In this document: positions 8,626-17,492 of the stretch, piece by piece
How positions within the stretch are numbered: position 1 is the first letter of the stretch
How the letters are laid out: the number at the start of each line of letters is the position of its first letter
From: Kordia sp050633145
GTDB lineage: Bacteria > Bacteroidota > Bacteroidia > Flavobacteriales > Flavobacteriaceae
Assembly (NCBI RefSeq): GCF_050633145.1
Contig: NZ_JBOEFY010000029.1
Location: 1 to 64,000 of the forward strand
Reading direction: 5' to 3'
DNA length: 64,000 nt
Position numbers and translations under genes: made by a program
The notes under the pieces: generated by a model
The model's database searches: none
What the model was told of the DNA's origin: nothing
Seen by the model: only the letters and a program-made list of their open reading frames with translations

Positions 8626-9612
8626 TTAAAATTTGTAGATAGCGGCTAAAACGAAAGAACCTAAGCTTTTAGTAGCCATTAAATCTGTGTCAATAAAGAT
8701 GTCTTCTGACCCACTATCAAATCGAAATTCAGGTTTGATAATTAAATCTTCGTCAACAACATAACTTCCTGTAAGTGTTACTGAAAAGACACTAGGATCA
8801 TCACTTACAGCATCGCTTTGTGTTTGAAAATATTCTCCTCGCAAACCGATTGTTAGGGATTCGTTTGCACTATATTGAGGATAAATGTCTACGCCATAAA
8901 ATCCTTCACCTTCATTGTCTGCGAAAGCGGCATTAATTCCAATGTAGAAATCTGCGGAAGCGTCAAAACCACCTGTGTAATCTATTTCAAAACCCAATCC
9001 AGCTTTGTCATAAAGGAGATTTAAGAATTGACTTTTATAACCTACTTGTGCACCAACAGCATAACTTCCGTCAGGATTAAACTCTGTAACATCTGTTTGA
9101 TTAAAAACACCTAACATCAAGCTAAAATCTTCCGAAAGTGTAAAATCAGCTTTCAAACCAGTATGTGAAAAAGGACCGTTTGAAAACAAATAAGAAGTAC
9201 TGTAATTGAAGTTTCCAGTTGGAGAAATAACTTCATACCCTAAAAAGGTGTTGAATTTACCAATAGTTAGTTTTGTGTTTTCGCTTATGTTGTAATAGGC
9301 AAATAACTGATTTAGTACTGTAGCACTTGCGGCTTCTCCTCTTGGACCGAAAACTAAATCGGCAACACCACCAACTTTGCCTTTCTCATAAGCAGCTATA
9401 ATATTAGCCATGCCCAGTGAAAAACCAGCTGTGTCTGCAAAAGAAGTTGCAGGTGCAATTTGATCTGCGTCATTAGGGGCAGTAAGGTTTGTTCTGTGGT
9501 ACGCATCAACGCTTCCTTCAAAAGAGAATTTTTTTTGAGGAACATCGGAGTTTTCTTGTGAACTCATAACTAAAGTTGTTAGAAGTAATGTTAGTGTAAA
9601 AAAACGTTTCAT
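8626..9612 (-). CDS. Outer-membrane beta-barrel porin of the amt operon
   Basis: A 328-residue protein with a signal peptide (MKRFFTLTLLLTTLVMSSQ) and alternating hydrophobic strands throughout, ending in AAIYKF, a terminal aromatic typical of outer-membrane barrels. It resembles the OmpL-like porins (putative beta-barrel porin-2 type) of Bacteroidota. As first gene of an operon with PII and amt, it is likely an outer-membrane route for ammonium or other small nitrogen solutes; that role is inferred only from context. The gap to the PII gene is 26 bases. Confidence 0.85.
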   Translation of the reverse strand: MKRFFTLTLLLTTLVMSSQENSDVPQKKFSFEGSVDAYHRTNLTAPNDADQIAPATSFADTAGFSLGMANIIAAYEKGKVGGVADLVFGPRGEAASATVLNQLFAYYNISENTKLTIGKFNTFLGYEVISPTGNFNYSTSYLFSNGPFSHTGLKADFTLSEDFSLMLGVFNQTDVTEFNPDGSYAVGAQVGYKSQFLNLLYDKAGLGFEIDYTGGFDASADFYIGINAAFADNEGEGFYGVDIYPQYSANESLTIGLRGEYFQTQSDAVSDDPSVFSVTLTGSYVVDEDLIIKPEFRFDSGSEDIFIDTDLMATKSLGSFVLAAIYKF

Positions 9613-9641
9613 AAAGTTTATTGTTTTTGATTAGTCACCAT

Positions 9642-9649
9642 CAAATCTA
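9642..9649 (-). promoter_or_regulatory. Candidate promoter of the porin-PII-amt operon
   Basis: The minus strand reads TAGATTTG, a full TAnnTTTG match, about 30 bases before the porin start codon at 9612. The nested inverted repeat lies immediately upstream, in the position of an activator site. Confidence 0.5.
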
Positions 9650-9665
9650 TGTAAACTTTATCTAG

Positions 9666-9737
9666 ACCCTAAAAAAAACAGGGGTAAAAAGTAAATTTTT
9701 ATCAATATGAAAATTTACACCCTTATTTTTTTAGGGT
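9666..9737. promoter_or_regulatory. Nested inverted repeat, candidate nitrogen-control site
   Basis: The outer arms ACCCTAAAAAAA (9666-9677) and TTTTTTTAGGGT (9726-9737) are perfect. The inner arms GTAAATTTT (9691-9699) and AAAATTTAC (9710-9718) are also perfect, flanked by GGGT and ACCC. The whole is 72 bases and centred between the two operons, next to the porin-side promoter box. It lacks the layout of a simple terminator, since no gene reads into it. Confidence 0.65.
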
Positions 9738-10052
9738 ATACTCTTTTTTTTATGTTTTTTTAATAATTCGATAATACGAATTTTGAGGAATCATCATTAT
9801 TTTAAGAAAATCAATAATGTATTTTTAATAAAACAGTTTTTTCGCAAACGTTTTCGTAATTTTTACCATTTTACGGAGCGATTATTTTAAATGTATTATT
9901 GGTAGTTTTTGTGCTAAAAATTGCTAATTTTTCATTTAGAGAGCCTTTAATTATCGATTTGTGAAAAGTGTTTCTTCTTTTTTTATTATAAAATTCTTGA
10001 TCCTATATTAGACAATAAATAAGGTGTAAAAAACCCCGAAAATTATTTGATA

Positions 10053-13000
10053 ATGTTGAAGAAACAAGGACTCTATTTACCAGAATTTGAACATGACAAT
10101 TGCGGAGCAGGATTTATATGTAGTTTAACAGGAAAACGTTCAAACGATATTATTCATAAAGCACTTGAGATTTTAGTGAAACTAGAACATCGTGGAGCTG
10201 TAAGTTCCGATGGTGTCACTGGTGATGGCGCAGGTATTTTAATAGACATTCCACATACATTTTTTGAGAAATCGTGTGATTTTAAATTACCAAACTCAGG
10301 TGAGTATGCGGTAAGTAATGTATTTCTTCCGCAAAAAGACAATCAACGTGCGTATTGTATCGATGTTTTTGAAAAGGAAATAAAAAACCAAGGTCTTACA
10401 CTTATTGGATGGAGAAATGTACCTGTAAATAGTAAAATACTAGGTGAAATAGCAAAAGAAACAGAACCTTTTGTAAAACAACTATTTATAGGGAAATCTA
10501 ATGCAAAACAATCGGATCAAGATTTCAACCTAAAACTATTTGCAGCTCGTAAAATAACGGAACACACAATATATAATTCTAAACTATCGGAATCAAAGTT
10601 CTTTTATGTGCCGAGCTTATCCACAAAGATTATCATTTTTAAAGGATTGCTAAAACCAGAACACATCAATGAATATTACTTAGATTTATTTGATACTGAT
10701 TTAGATACGCGTTTGGCGTTAGTGCATCAGCGTTTTTCAACCAACACATTTCCAACCTGGGATTTAGCACAACCTTTCAGATACATCTGTCATAATGGAG
10801 AAATAAATACACTTCGTGGAAATGTTTCACGTATGTTTTCTCGCGAAGAAATCATGGAAAGTCCTTTATTCGGCGAAGACATTAAAAAAATAATTCCAAC
10901 AATCTTAAAAGGAAAATCAGATTCAGCAACCTTAGATATGGTCGTGGAATTATTACTCATGACAGGTCGCTCATTGCCAGAAACAATGATGATGTTAGTG
11001 CCAGAAGCTTGGGAGAAAAACCCAAACATGTCTGATGCTAAAAAAGCGTTTTACGAATACAATTCTTGTTTAATGGAACCTTGGGACGGACCAGCTTCAA
11101 TTCCGTTTACAGATGGTAATTATATTGGAGCCGTTTTGGATAGAAACGGATTGCGTCCATCACGATATACAGTAACAAAGCATGGAAATGTAATCATGTC
11201 TTCGGAAACTGGTGTTGTGGATATAAAACCAGAAAATGTAGCATTTCACGGGCGATTAGAACCTGGGAAAATGTTCTTAGTAAATATGAATGAAGGACGA
11301 ATTGTAAACGATGAAGAACTTAAAGAATCCATCGCAGCAAAACATCCGTACAGAAAATGGTTGAATGAAAACTTGGTTCACTTACGAGATATTTCAGCAA
11401 AAAAAGGACCGATCAAATATGACGAAATTGAACTCAAAAAACGTGAAGTAGTTTTTGGCTATACGCAAGAAGATTTAAACACCATCATTCGCCCAATGGC
11501 ACAATTGGCAAAAGAACCAATTGGATCTATGGGAAGCGACACGCCAATTGCCATTCTGTCGGAAAGACCGCAATTAATCTATAACTACTTCAAGCAACTA
11601 TTCGCGCAGGTGACAAATCCGCCGTTAGATGGTGTTCGAGAAGAATTAATTACAGATATCAGTCTTACTTTAGGAAGCGATGTAAATCTTTTCGATATCA
11701 ATGCGGAACACTGTAAAAAACTAAAAATTCAAAACCCAGTCATTTCAAAACACGATTTAGACAAAATTAGAAACTATGATAGCAATCCTAATTTCAAGGT
11801 AGAATCTATTTCGATGTTATATGAAGTAAATAGAGGGTTGAACGAATTAGAAATTGCGCTAGAAAACTTGAAGCACAAAGCGTCAAAAGCAATTGATAAT
11901 GGTGCTAATATTATTATCCTTTCGGATAGATATGTAGATGAAAAGCATGCGCCAATTCCAGCATTATTGGCATGTTCGTATTTAAATCATGCGTTGCACA
12001 AACTCAAAAAACGTTCAAAAATAAGTCTGATCATTGAATCTGCTGAACCACGTGAAGTACATCATTTTGCCTTACTATTTGGTTTTGGAGCAAGTGCGGT
12101 AAATCCGTATATCGTAAATGAAATTGTTGAAAAGCAAGTGTTAGATGGTGATATTACAGAGTTAGAATATTTAGCCGCAATCAAAAACTACAACAAAGCG
12201 GTTGGAAAAGGGATTCTAAAAGTGATGAACAAAATCGGAATCTCAACACTAAATTCCTATCGCGGATCACAACTATTTGAATGTATCGGAATCAATTCGA
12301 ACACAGTCAAAAAATATTTTCCAAACACACCAACACGAATTCAAGGAATTGGCTTGCGCGAAATAGAACAAGAAATTGTAAAACGTCACAAAAAAGCATT
12401 CCAAGTAAACGAAGTCAATGCAGATATTGAAGTTGGTGGTGAATACAGATGGCGACGCGGACAAGAAAAACATGTGTTCAATCCGTTAACGGTAGCAAAA
12501 TTGCAAGAATCGGTAAGAACCAATAAAGCCTCTACTTTTAAGGAATATTCGGCATTAGTAAACAATCAATCTAAAAGTTTAATGACAATTAGAGGTTTGT
12601 TTGAATTCGATCAATACGATCCAATTCCGCTAGAAGAAGTAGAGCCTTGGACAGCAATTGTAAAACGTTTCAAAACGGGCGCCATGTCGTACGGTTCTAT
12701 CAGTAAAGAAGCGCATGAAAATTTAGCCATTGCGATGAACAGAATTGGAGGAAAATCGAATTCTGGTGAAGGTGGAGAAGATCAAGAGCGTTTCTATAAA
12801 AGTTCGCAAGGTGACTGGAAAAATTCAGCTATCAAACAAGTGGCTTCTGGACGTTTTGGTGTGACTTCAAACTATCTCACAAGCGCAAACGAAATTCAAA
12901 TCAAAATAGCACAAGGTGCAAAACCTGGTGAAGGTGGACAATTACCAGGTCCAAAAGTAAATCCGCAAATAGCAAAAACACGAAACTCAACGCCGTATGT

Positions 13001-14552
13001 CGGACTCATTTCGCCACCACCACATCACGATATTTATTCCATTGAAGATTTATCGCAATTGATTTATGATGTAAAATCTGCCAATCGAGAAGCGCGAATC
13101 AATGTAAAATTGGTTTCTGAAGTTGGTGTCGGAACAGTCGCGGCTGGAGTTGCCAAAGCAAAAGCCGATGTCGTTTTAATTTCTGGTTTTGATGGCGGAA
13201 CAGGAGCTTCTCCGTTAACATCATTAAAACATGCAGGATTGCCTTGGGAGTTAGGAATCGCAGAAGCGCAACAAACCTTAGTCATGAACGATTTGCGTAA
13301 CCGAATTGTCTTAGAATGTGACGGACAATTAAAAACAGGTCGCGATGTTGCGATTGCCTGTTTGCTTGGCGCAGAAGAATTCGGTTTTGCAACGGCACCG
13401 TTAGTGGCTTCGGGTTGTATTATGATGCGTGTGTGTCACTTAAATACCTGTCCTGTCGGAATTGCAACGCAGAATCCTGAATTGCGAAAAAAATTCAAAG
13501 GAAAGCCAGAACATGTAGTGAATTACATGTATTTCGTAGCGCAAGAATTACGAGAAATTATGGCAAAACTCGGATTCAAAACGGTGAACGAAATGGTTGG
13601 ACAAGTGCAAAAACTCAACAGAAACAAAGCGATCGAACATTACAAAGCTTCGGGAATCGATTTAACACCAATTCTACACAAAGTAGAAGTTTCAGACGAT
13701 GTCAAGCTATACAATACGGAAAAACAAGATCATAACTTAGAAACACATTTAGATTTCAAAATAATCAAGCAAGCGCATCAAGCATTGTTCAGAAGACAAC
13801 GAACGGATTTGCAAATGAATATTACTAATATTGATAGAGCTGTTGGCGCAATTGTAAGTAACGAAATTTCAAAAATATATGGCGCAGAAGGTTTGCCTGA
13901 AGATACGATCAACATAGACTTTAAAGGTGCTGCAGGACAAAGTTTTGGTGCATTTGCCACAAAAGGAATCAGCATGACAGTCCACGGAAACACAAACGAT
14001 TACTTGGGCAAAGGATTATCGGGCGCAAAGCTAATAATCAAAGTTCCATCTGCATCGACCATTATTCCAGAAGACAATGTTATCACAGGAAATGTAACCT
14101 TATATGGAGCAACTTCAGGAGAAGTATACATCAATGGAAAAGCTGGTGAGCGTTTTTGTGTGCGAAACTCAGGTGCAAAAGCGGTTGTAGAAGGAATTGG
14201 CGATCACGGATGCGAATATATGACTGGCGGAGTTGCAGTAATTCTTGGAAAAGTAGGGCGTAATTTTGGCGCAGGAATGAGTGGAGGAATCGCATATGTT
14301 TTAGCAGAAGACAATACATTTTTCAAAAACTGTAATTCGGAGAGCTTAAACGTTGATTTGATAGAATTGGAAGAAGACAAAACACAGTTAAAACAACTTA
14401 TTGAAAATCATTATAAAGCTACGTCAAGTCCATTGGCAAAACGAATCCTAGAAAATTGGGAAGACTATCTACCAAAATTCATAAAAGTATTGCCAGAAGA
14501 ATATAGAAAAGCATTAGTACGATTAGAACAAGAAAAACTTCAAACAGCGTAA
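10053..14552 (+). CDS. gltB: Glutamate synthase large subunit
   Basis: This subunit takes the amide nitrogen of glutamine and transfers it to 2-oxoglutarate. It has 1499 residues from the ATG at 10053; an in-frame TTG six bases upstream is less likely. The Ntn-type glutaminase nucleophile is Cys17 in HDNCGAGF, so a 16-residue propeptide is probably removed. The FMN-binding synthase domain follows (GGEGGEDQERF, PGEGGQLPG), with the 3Fe-4S cysteines in CIMMRVCHLNTCPVG near residues 1121-1132, and the C-terminal GXGXG beta-helix. gltD follows after three bases. Confidence 0.97.
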   Translation: MLKKQGLYLPEFEHDNCGAGFICSLTGKRSNDIIHKALEILVKLEHRGAVSSDGVTGDGAGILIDIPHTFFEKSCDFKLPNSGEYAVSNVFLPQKDNQRAYCIDVFEKEIKNQGLTLIGWRNVPVNSKILGEIAKETEPFVKQLFIGKSNAKQSDQDFNLKLFAARKITEHTIYNSKLSESKFFYVPSLSTKIIIFKGLLKPEHINEYYLDLFDTDLDTRLALVHQRFSTNTFPTWDLAQPFRYICHNGEINTLRGNVSRMFSREEIMESPLFGEDIKKIIPTILKGKSDSATLDMVVELLLMTGRSLPETMMMLVPEAWEKNPNMSDAKKAFYEYNSCLMEPWDGPASIPFTDGNYIGAVLDRNGLRPSRYTVTKHGNVIMSSETGVVDIKPENVAFHGRLEPGKMFLVNMNEGRIVNDEELKESIAAKHPYRKWLNENLVHLRDISAKKGPIKYDEIELKKREVVFGYTQEDLNTIIRPMAQLAKEPIGSMGSDTPIAILSERPQLIYNYFKQLFAQVTNPPLDGVREELITDISLTLGSDVNLFDINAEHCKKLKIQNPVISKHDLDKIRNYDSNPNFKVESISMLYEVNRGLNELEIALENLKHKASKAIDNGANIIILSDRYVDEKHAPIPALLACSYLNHALHKLKKRSKISLIIESAEPREVHHFALLFGFGASAVNPYIVNEIVEKQVLDGDITELEYLAAIKNYNKAVGKGILKVMNKIGISTLNSYRGSQLFECIGINSNTVKKYFPNTPTRIQGIGLREIEQEIVKRHKKAFQVNEVNADIEVGGEYRWRRGQEKHVFNPLTVAKLQESVRTNKASTFKEYSALVNNQSKSLMTIRGLFEFDQYDPIPLEEVEPWTAIVKRFKTGAMSYGSISKEAHENLAIAMNRIGGKSNSGEGGEDQERFYKSSQGDWKNSAIKQVASGRFGVTSNYLTSANEIQIKIAQGAKPGEGGQLPGPKVNPQIAKTRNSTPYVGLISPPPHHDIYSIEDLSQLIYDVKSANREARINVKLVSEVGVGTVAAGVAKAKADVVLISGFDGGTGASPLTSLKHAGLPWELGIAEAQQTLVMNDLRNRIVLECDGQLKTGRDVAIACLLGAEEFGFATAPLVASGCIMMRVCHLNTCPVGIATQNPELRKKFKGKPEHVVNYMYFVAQELREIMAKLGFKTVNEMVGQVQKLNRNKAIEHYKASGIDLTPILHKVEVSDDVKLYNTEKQDHNLETHLDFKIIKQAHQALFRRQRTDLQMNITNIDRAVGAIVSNEISKIYGAEGLPEDTINIDFKGAAGQSFGAFATKGISMTVHGNTNDYLGKGLSGAKLIIKVPSASTIIPEDNVITGNVTLYGATSGEVYINGKAGERFCVRNSGAKAVVEGIGDHGCEYMTGGVAVILGKVGRNFGAGMSGGIAYVLAEDNTFFKNCNSESLNVDLIELEEDKTQLKQLIENHYKATSSPLAKRILENWEDYLPKFIKVLPEEYRKALVRLEQEKLQTA

Positions 14553-14555
14553 CAC

Positions 14556-16022
14556 ATGGGAAAAGTAACAGGATTTTTAGAACACAAACGTCAGGATGAA
14601 GCCTATGAAGTTCCAGCTGAACGTATCAAAAATTACAAAGAATTTACAATTGCACTTAAAACAGAGAAACTTCAAGAACAAGGTGCGCGCTGTATGGATT
14701 GCGGAATTCCGTTTTGTCACAGTGGTTGTCCGCTCGGAAACCTAATTCCAGATTTTAATGATAAAGTCTATCGAGGAAAATGGAAAGAAGCGGCAGAAAT
14801 ATTACATTCCACCAATAACTTTCCAGAGTTCACAGGTCGTTTATGTCCTGCTCCATGTGAAGAAGCTTGTGTATTAGGAATCAATGAAGATCCGGTAAGT
14901 ATTGAAAACATTGAAAAAAATATTGTGGAAACCGCTTTTGCGGAAGGATGGATAGTAGCAAAACCACCAAAAGTACGAACCGAAAAATCAGTTGCTGTCA
15001 TTGGTTCTGGACCAGCAGGTTTAGCAGCAGCACAACAACTCAATCGCGCAGGTCATACTGTAACTGTTTTTGAACGTGATGGAAAAGTTGGTGGTTTACT
15101 ACGCTACGGAATTCCAGATTTCAAAATGGAAAAACAGGTTATAGACAGGCGTGTAGAAGTTCTAGAAAAAGAAGGAATTACATTCAAAACAAATGCACAT
15201 GTTGGTGTAAATGTAAAAGCGAATCAACTAAAAGAAGACTTTGATGCGATTTTGCTTTGCGGCGGTGCAACTGTTCGAAGAAGCATTCCTATTGATGGTG
15301 CAGATGCAAAAGGTGTACATCAAGCAATGGATTTCTTAAAACAAAACAATCAATATGTAGATGGTTTGTTGAATTTTGATGAAATCATTTCAGCGAAAGA
15401 CAAAAAAGTAATTGTCATTGGTGGTGGTGATACAGGTTCAGATTGTATCGGAACCAGCAATCGTCATGGTGCAACTTCGGTCACAAATTTTGAAATATTA
15501 AGCAAACCAACTATTGGTCGTCCTGCACATCAACCGTGGCCGTATTGGCCGATGAAACTCAAAGAAACATCATCACATCAAGAAGGTGTGGAGCGTTTTT
15601 TTAGTATCTCTACAAAGAAATTTATAAGTGATGCCAACGGAAATCTCACAGGTTTAAAAACGGTGGAAGTAGAATGGATTTTTAAAGAAGGAGAACGTCC
15701 ACAACTCAAAGAAATTCCAAACACAGAAAAACATTGGGATTGCGATTTAGTATTGCTCGCGTTAGGTTTTACAGGTGCAGAAAAAACATTGGCAGAAGCA
15801 TTTGAACTCGAAATGGATTTCAGAAGTAATATCAAAGCAACCACAAAAAACTATGCAACCAACCAATCGGGAATTTTTACGGCTGGTGATATGCGTAGAG
15901 GACAATCATTAATTGTTTGGGCAATCTCAGAAGGTCGCCAAGCGGCACATCATGTAGATGCGTATTTAATGGGGAAATCAAGTCTTCCATTAAAAGATGA
16001 TAGCGATTTGCCGAGAGTGTAG
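14556..16022 (+). CDS. gltD: Glutamate synthase small subunit
   Basis: A 488-residue FAD protein that passes electrons from NADPH to GltB. The N-terminal cluster cysteines are at 46, 49, 54 and 58 (CMDCGIPFCHSGC), with a second set in LCPAPCEEAC near residue 97. The FAD-binding motif GSGPAGLAAA is near residue 150, the NADPH-binding GGGDTGSD near 290, and the closing FAD motif FTAGDMRRGQSL near 440. It starts three bases after gltB, and the two form a heterodimeric unit. Confidence 0.97.
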   Translation: MGKVTGFLEHKRQDEAYEVPAERIKNYKEFTIALKTEKLQEQGARCMDCGIPFCHSGCPLGNLIPDFNDKVYRGKWKEAAEILHSTNNFPEFTGRLCPAPCEEACVLGINEDPVSIENIEKNIVETAFAEGWIVAKPPKVRTEKSVAVIGSGPAGLAAAQQLNRAGHTVTVFERDGKVGGLLRYGIPDFKMEKQVIDRRVEVLEKEGITFKTNAHVGVNVKANQLKEDFDAILLCGGATVRRSIPIDGADAKGVHQAMDFLKQNNQYVDGLLNFDEIISAKDKKVIVIGGGDTGSDCIGTSNRHGATSVTNFEILSKPTIGRPAHQPWPYWPMKLKETSSHQEGVERFFSISTKKFISDANGNLTGLKTVEVEWIFKEGERPQLKEIPNTEKHWDCDLVLLALGFTGAEKTLAEAFELEMDFRSNIKATTKNYATNQSGIFTAGDMRRGQSLIVWAISEGRQAAHHVDAYLMGKSSLPLKDDSDLPRV

Positions 16023-16138
16023 GTTAAAATTCTCAAAACATACAGCAAGTATTAAAAATTAGATTAACACTTTGATTTCACATAAGATTCATTTAGCTTT
16101 AACTTCGGACAAGTTTACTTAAAAACGATCTAATACAT

Positions 16139-17035
16139 ATGGAACTCAGCAAGGAGAATTTTGATAAAGCGAGAGATTTTATCTTAGCAAATGCAAGAAT
16201 GATAGAACGAAGACTGTATGATTTCCACTTTAATGGAGGTTCTGCAACTGGAGTTTTTCATTCAGTGTACGCATATCGAAATAATGATGGAGGTTTTGGT
16301 TTTGGAATGGAACCTGATACAGCTTCGCCCGAAAGTCAACCTCTTTTTAGCATTATGGCACTCGAAATCTTAGATGAAGTCAACTATCTAAATCAAGAAT
16401 TAATCCTAAAAGATTTCATGCCGTATTTTGAAAGTATAACAACTGATAAAGGGGGAATTCCTTGGATGTTTAGACCTAAAAGCGAATATCCATGCGGCGG
16501 ACACTTTAAAACAGTCAAAGAATGGGCGGCTTTAAGTACAACTTCATCACTATTAGGAATACTTGAAAAACACAAAATAGACATTCCTTGGATGAAAAAT
16601 GCTGAAAAATTTGTTTGGTCAGAAATTGACAGAATACAAGAAAAACATGTTTTTTGTCACCTCTGTATTCCTAGGCGATTGCACTTTTTAGAACACACAA
16701 AAAATAGAAAAAAAGCAGCAATAGCCATTAACAATTTAAAAACATGGATAGCTGCTGACGGAGTATTAAGTCAAGACAGATTGGATGATGGTTGGGGACT
16801 TTATGGAAAACCTCACAGTTTAAGCTATTTTCCATATACTGAAAATATCTTGAATCCTATCTTTTCTAAAGAAACGATTGAGTCAGATATAAAAGGTTTA
16901 ATTGATAAACAAAAAAATGATGGAAGGTGGGACACTTGGTATGGAATTAGTGAAGGGACAAAATTAGAATGGGCTGGTATACAGACGCTCTGGACGTTAA
17001 AAATCTTAAAATCATACGGAAGAATTAAACACTAA
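16139..17035 (+). CDS. Alpha/alpha-toroid protein, prenyltransferase-like
   Basis: A 298-residue soluble protein of unknown function. Motifs such as NNDGGFGFGMEPD (about residue 50), DGWGLYG and QKNDGRWDTWYG recall the QW-type repeats of terpene cyclases and prenyltransferase beta subunits, which fold as alpha/alpha toroids. No DxDD or zinc site typical of true cyclases or protein prenyltransferases is evident, so catalytic activity is doubtful. It sits alone between gltD (116 bases upstream) and the ilv leader. No terminator is seen after gltD, so read-through is possible. Confidence 0.6.
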   Translation: MELSKENFDKARDFILANARMIERRLYDFHFNGGSATGVFHSVYAYRNNDGGFGFGMEPDTASPESQPLFSIMALEILDEVNYLNQELILKDFMPYFESITTDKGGIPWMFRPKSEYPCGGHFKTVKEWAALSTTSSLLGILEKHKIDIPWMKNAEKFVWSEIDRIQEKHVFCHLCIPRRLHFLEHTKNRKKAAIAINNLKTWIAADGVLSQDRLDDGWGLYGKPHSLSYFPYTENILNPIFSKETIESDIKGLIDKQKNDGRWDTWYGISEGTKLEWAGIQTLWTLKILKSYGRIKH

Positions 17036-17117
17036 AAACAAACCCATTTCTCTGCAAAGACAGAAAACAACAACAACATTTTTCAATATTAAATTAGGAT
17101 TCTAAAAAAACTTTTAT

Positions 17118-17125
17118 AATATTTG
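17118..17125 (+). promoter_or_regulatory. Weak candidate promoter of the ilv leader
   Basis: AATATTTG matches five of the six defined positions of TAnnTTTG. Transcription would begin about five bases before the first leader ATG at 17135. No clear -33 element was found. Confidence 0.3.
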
Positions 17126-17134
17126 ATCTAACAA

Positions 17135-17197
17135 ATGAACAAACAAATTATAAATATCATTTCTATCAATGTCATTGTGATTCGCTCACAACGATAA
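17135..17197 (+). CDS. ilv leader peptide 1
   Basis: A 20-codon open frame, MNKQIINIISINVIVIRSQR, with seven Ile and two Val codons, placed upstream of an ilv operon and ending directly at a candidate antiterminator. When charged tRNA-Ile or tRNA-Val is scarce the ribosome should stall within it; when plentiful it should reach the TAA at 17195-17197 and mask the antiterminator. No strong Shine-Dalgarno is present, which is normal for Bacteroidota. The sequence is seen directly; its function is inferred. Confidence 0.8.
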   Translation: MNKQIINIISINVIVIRSQR

Positions 17198-17205
17198 GGA
17201 ACGCT
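17196..17205 (+). promoter_or_regulatory. Candidate antiterminator 5' strand 1
   Basis: AAGGAACGCT begins at the leader 1 stop codon and can pair at nine of ten positions with AGCCTTCCTT (17233-17242), which is the 5' arm of terminator 1. The two structures are mutually exclusive. Confidence 0.7.
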
Positions 17206-17231
17206 ATTTAAAATTTCACTATAAAATTTAC

Positions 17232-17261
17232 AAGCCTTCCTTCATCGGGAAGGCTTTTTTT
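17232..17261 (+). terminator. Attenuator terminator 1
   Basis: AAGCCTTCC (17232-17240) pairs with GGAAGGCTT (17248-17256) across a seven-base loop, with T at 17255-17261. It lies 34 bases after the leader peptide 1 stop. Confidence 0.9.
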
Positions 17262-17266
17262 ATTTA

Positions 17267-17308
17267 GTGAAACTCTGTTTTGACAAATCCGAAGGATGCA
17301 GTCAAAAC
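17267..17308 (+). promoter_or_regulatory. Post-terminator element and hairpin, copy 1
   Basis: GTGAAACTC (17267-17275), one base, then GTTTTGAC (17277-17284) paired with GTCAAAAC (17301-17308). Inside lies a second stem, ATCC-GAA-GGAT. Copy 2 at 17493-17534 keeps the layout with different paired bases. Confidence 0.7.
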
Positions 17309-17376
17309 AACAAACAACAAACAACAAACAACAAACAACAAACAACAAACAACAAACAACAAACAACAAACAACAA
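17308..17376. repeat. Tandem CAACAAA heptamer array
   Basis: 69 bases with strict seven-base periodicity, nine full copies of CAACAAA plus six bases, and no substitutions. It joins attenuator unit 1 to the ATG of leader peptide 2, so it forms the ribosome-approach region for that peptide. Lacking G and T, it should stay unpaired. Such arrays change copy number by slippage. Confidence 0.95.
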
Positions 17377-17429
17377 TGAACCAAACTAGCATTATCATCA
17401 TCGTCATTATTATTATGAACTCCTCCTGA
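17376..17429 (+). CDS. ilv leader peptide 2
   Basis: A 17-codon open frame, MNQTSIIIIVIIIMNSS, with an unbroken run of seven Ile and one Val codons (codons 6-13). It ends at TGA 17427-17429, directly before a segment complementary to the 5' arm of terminator 2. A composition this biased in front of Ile/Val biosynthesis genes is the classical signature of a transcription attenuator. Sequence is direct observation; regulation by tRNA charging is inferred. Confidence 0.88.
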   Translation: MNQTSIIIIVIIIMNSS

Positions 17430-17437
17430 GTTGATAC
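17430..17437 (+). promoter_or_regulatory. Candidate antiterminator 5' strand 2
   Basis: GTTGATAC begins at the base after the leader 2 stop codon; TTGATAC pairs perfectly with GTATCAA (17465-17471), part of the 5' arm and loop of terminator 2, with a further G-U pair. A ribosome at the stop codon would cover it. Confidence 0.7.
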
Positions 17438-17455
17438 GATTTGCTATATAAAAAC

Positions 17456-17492
17456 AAAAAGCCTGTATCAATCGTGATACAGGCTTTTTTTT
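17456..17492 (+). terminator. Attenuator terminator 2
   Basis: GCCTGTATCA (17461-17470) pairs perfectly with TGATACAGGC (17475-17484) over an ATCG tetraloop. Five A before and eight T after (17485-17492) extend it. Confidence 0.93.

Larger units (their letters stand above)
9613..10052. other. Divergent control region between the amt operon and gltBD
   Basis: 440 bases without a gene, between two nitrogen-assimilation operons transcribed away from each other. It holds a candidate -7 box for the porin operon (9642-9649) and a large nested inverted repeat (9666-9737). The rest is very AT-rich, with no convincing gltB promoter box and no leader peptide seen. Confidence 0.7.

Noticed and set aside
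10047..10052. TTG as start of gltB
   Set aside because: The ATG six bases later is a better start; either way the catalytic Cys follows a short propeptide.
17308..17376. CRISPR-like or microsatellite coding repeat
   Set aside because: There are no spacers and no cas genes; a seven-base array with no frame is a simple tandem repeat.
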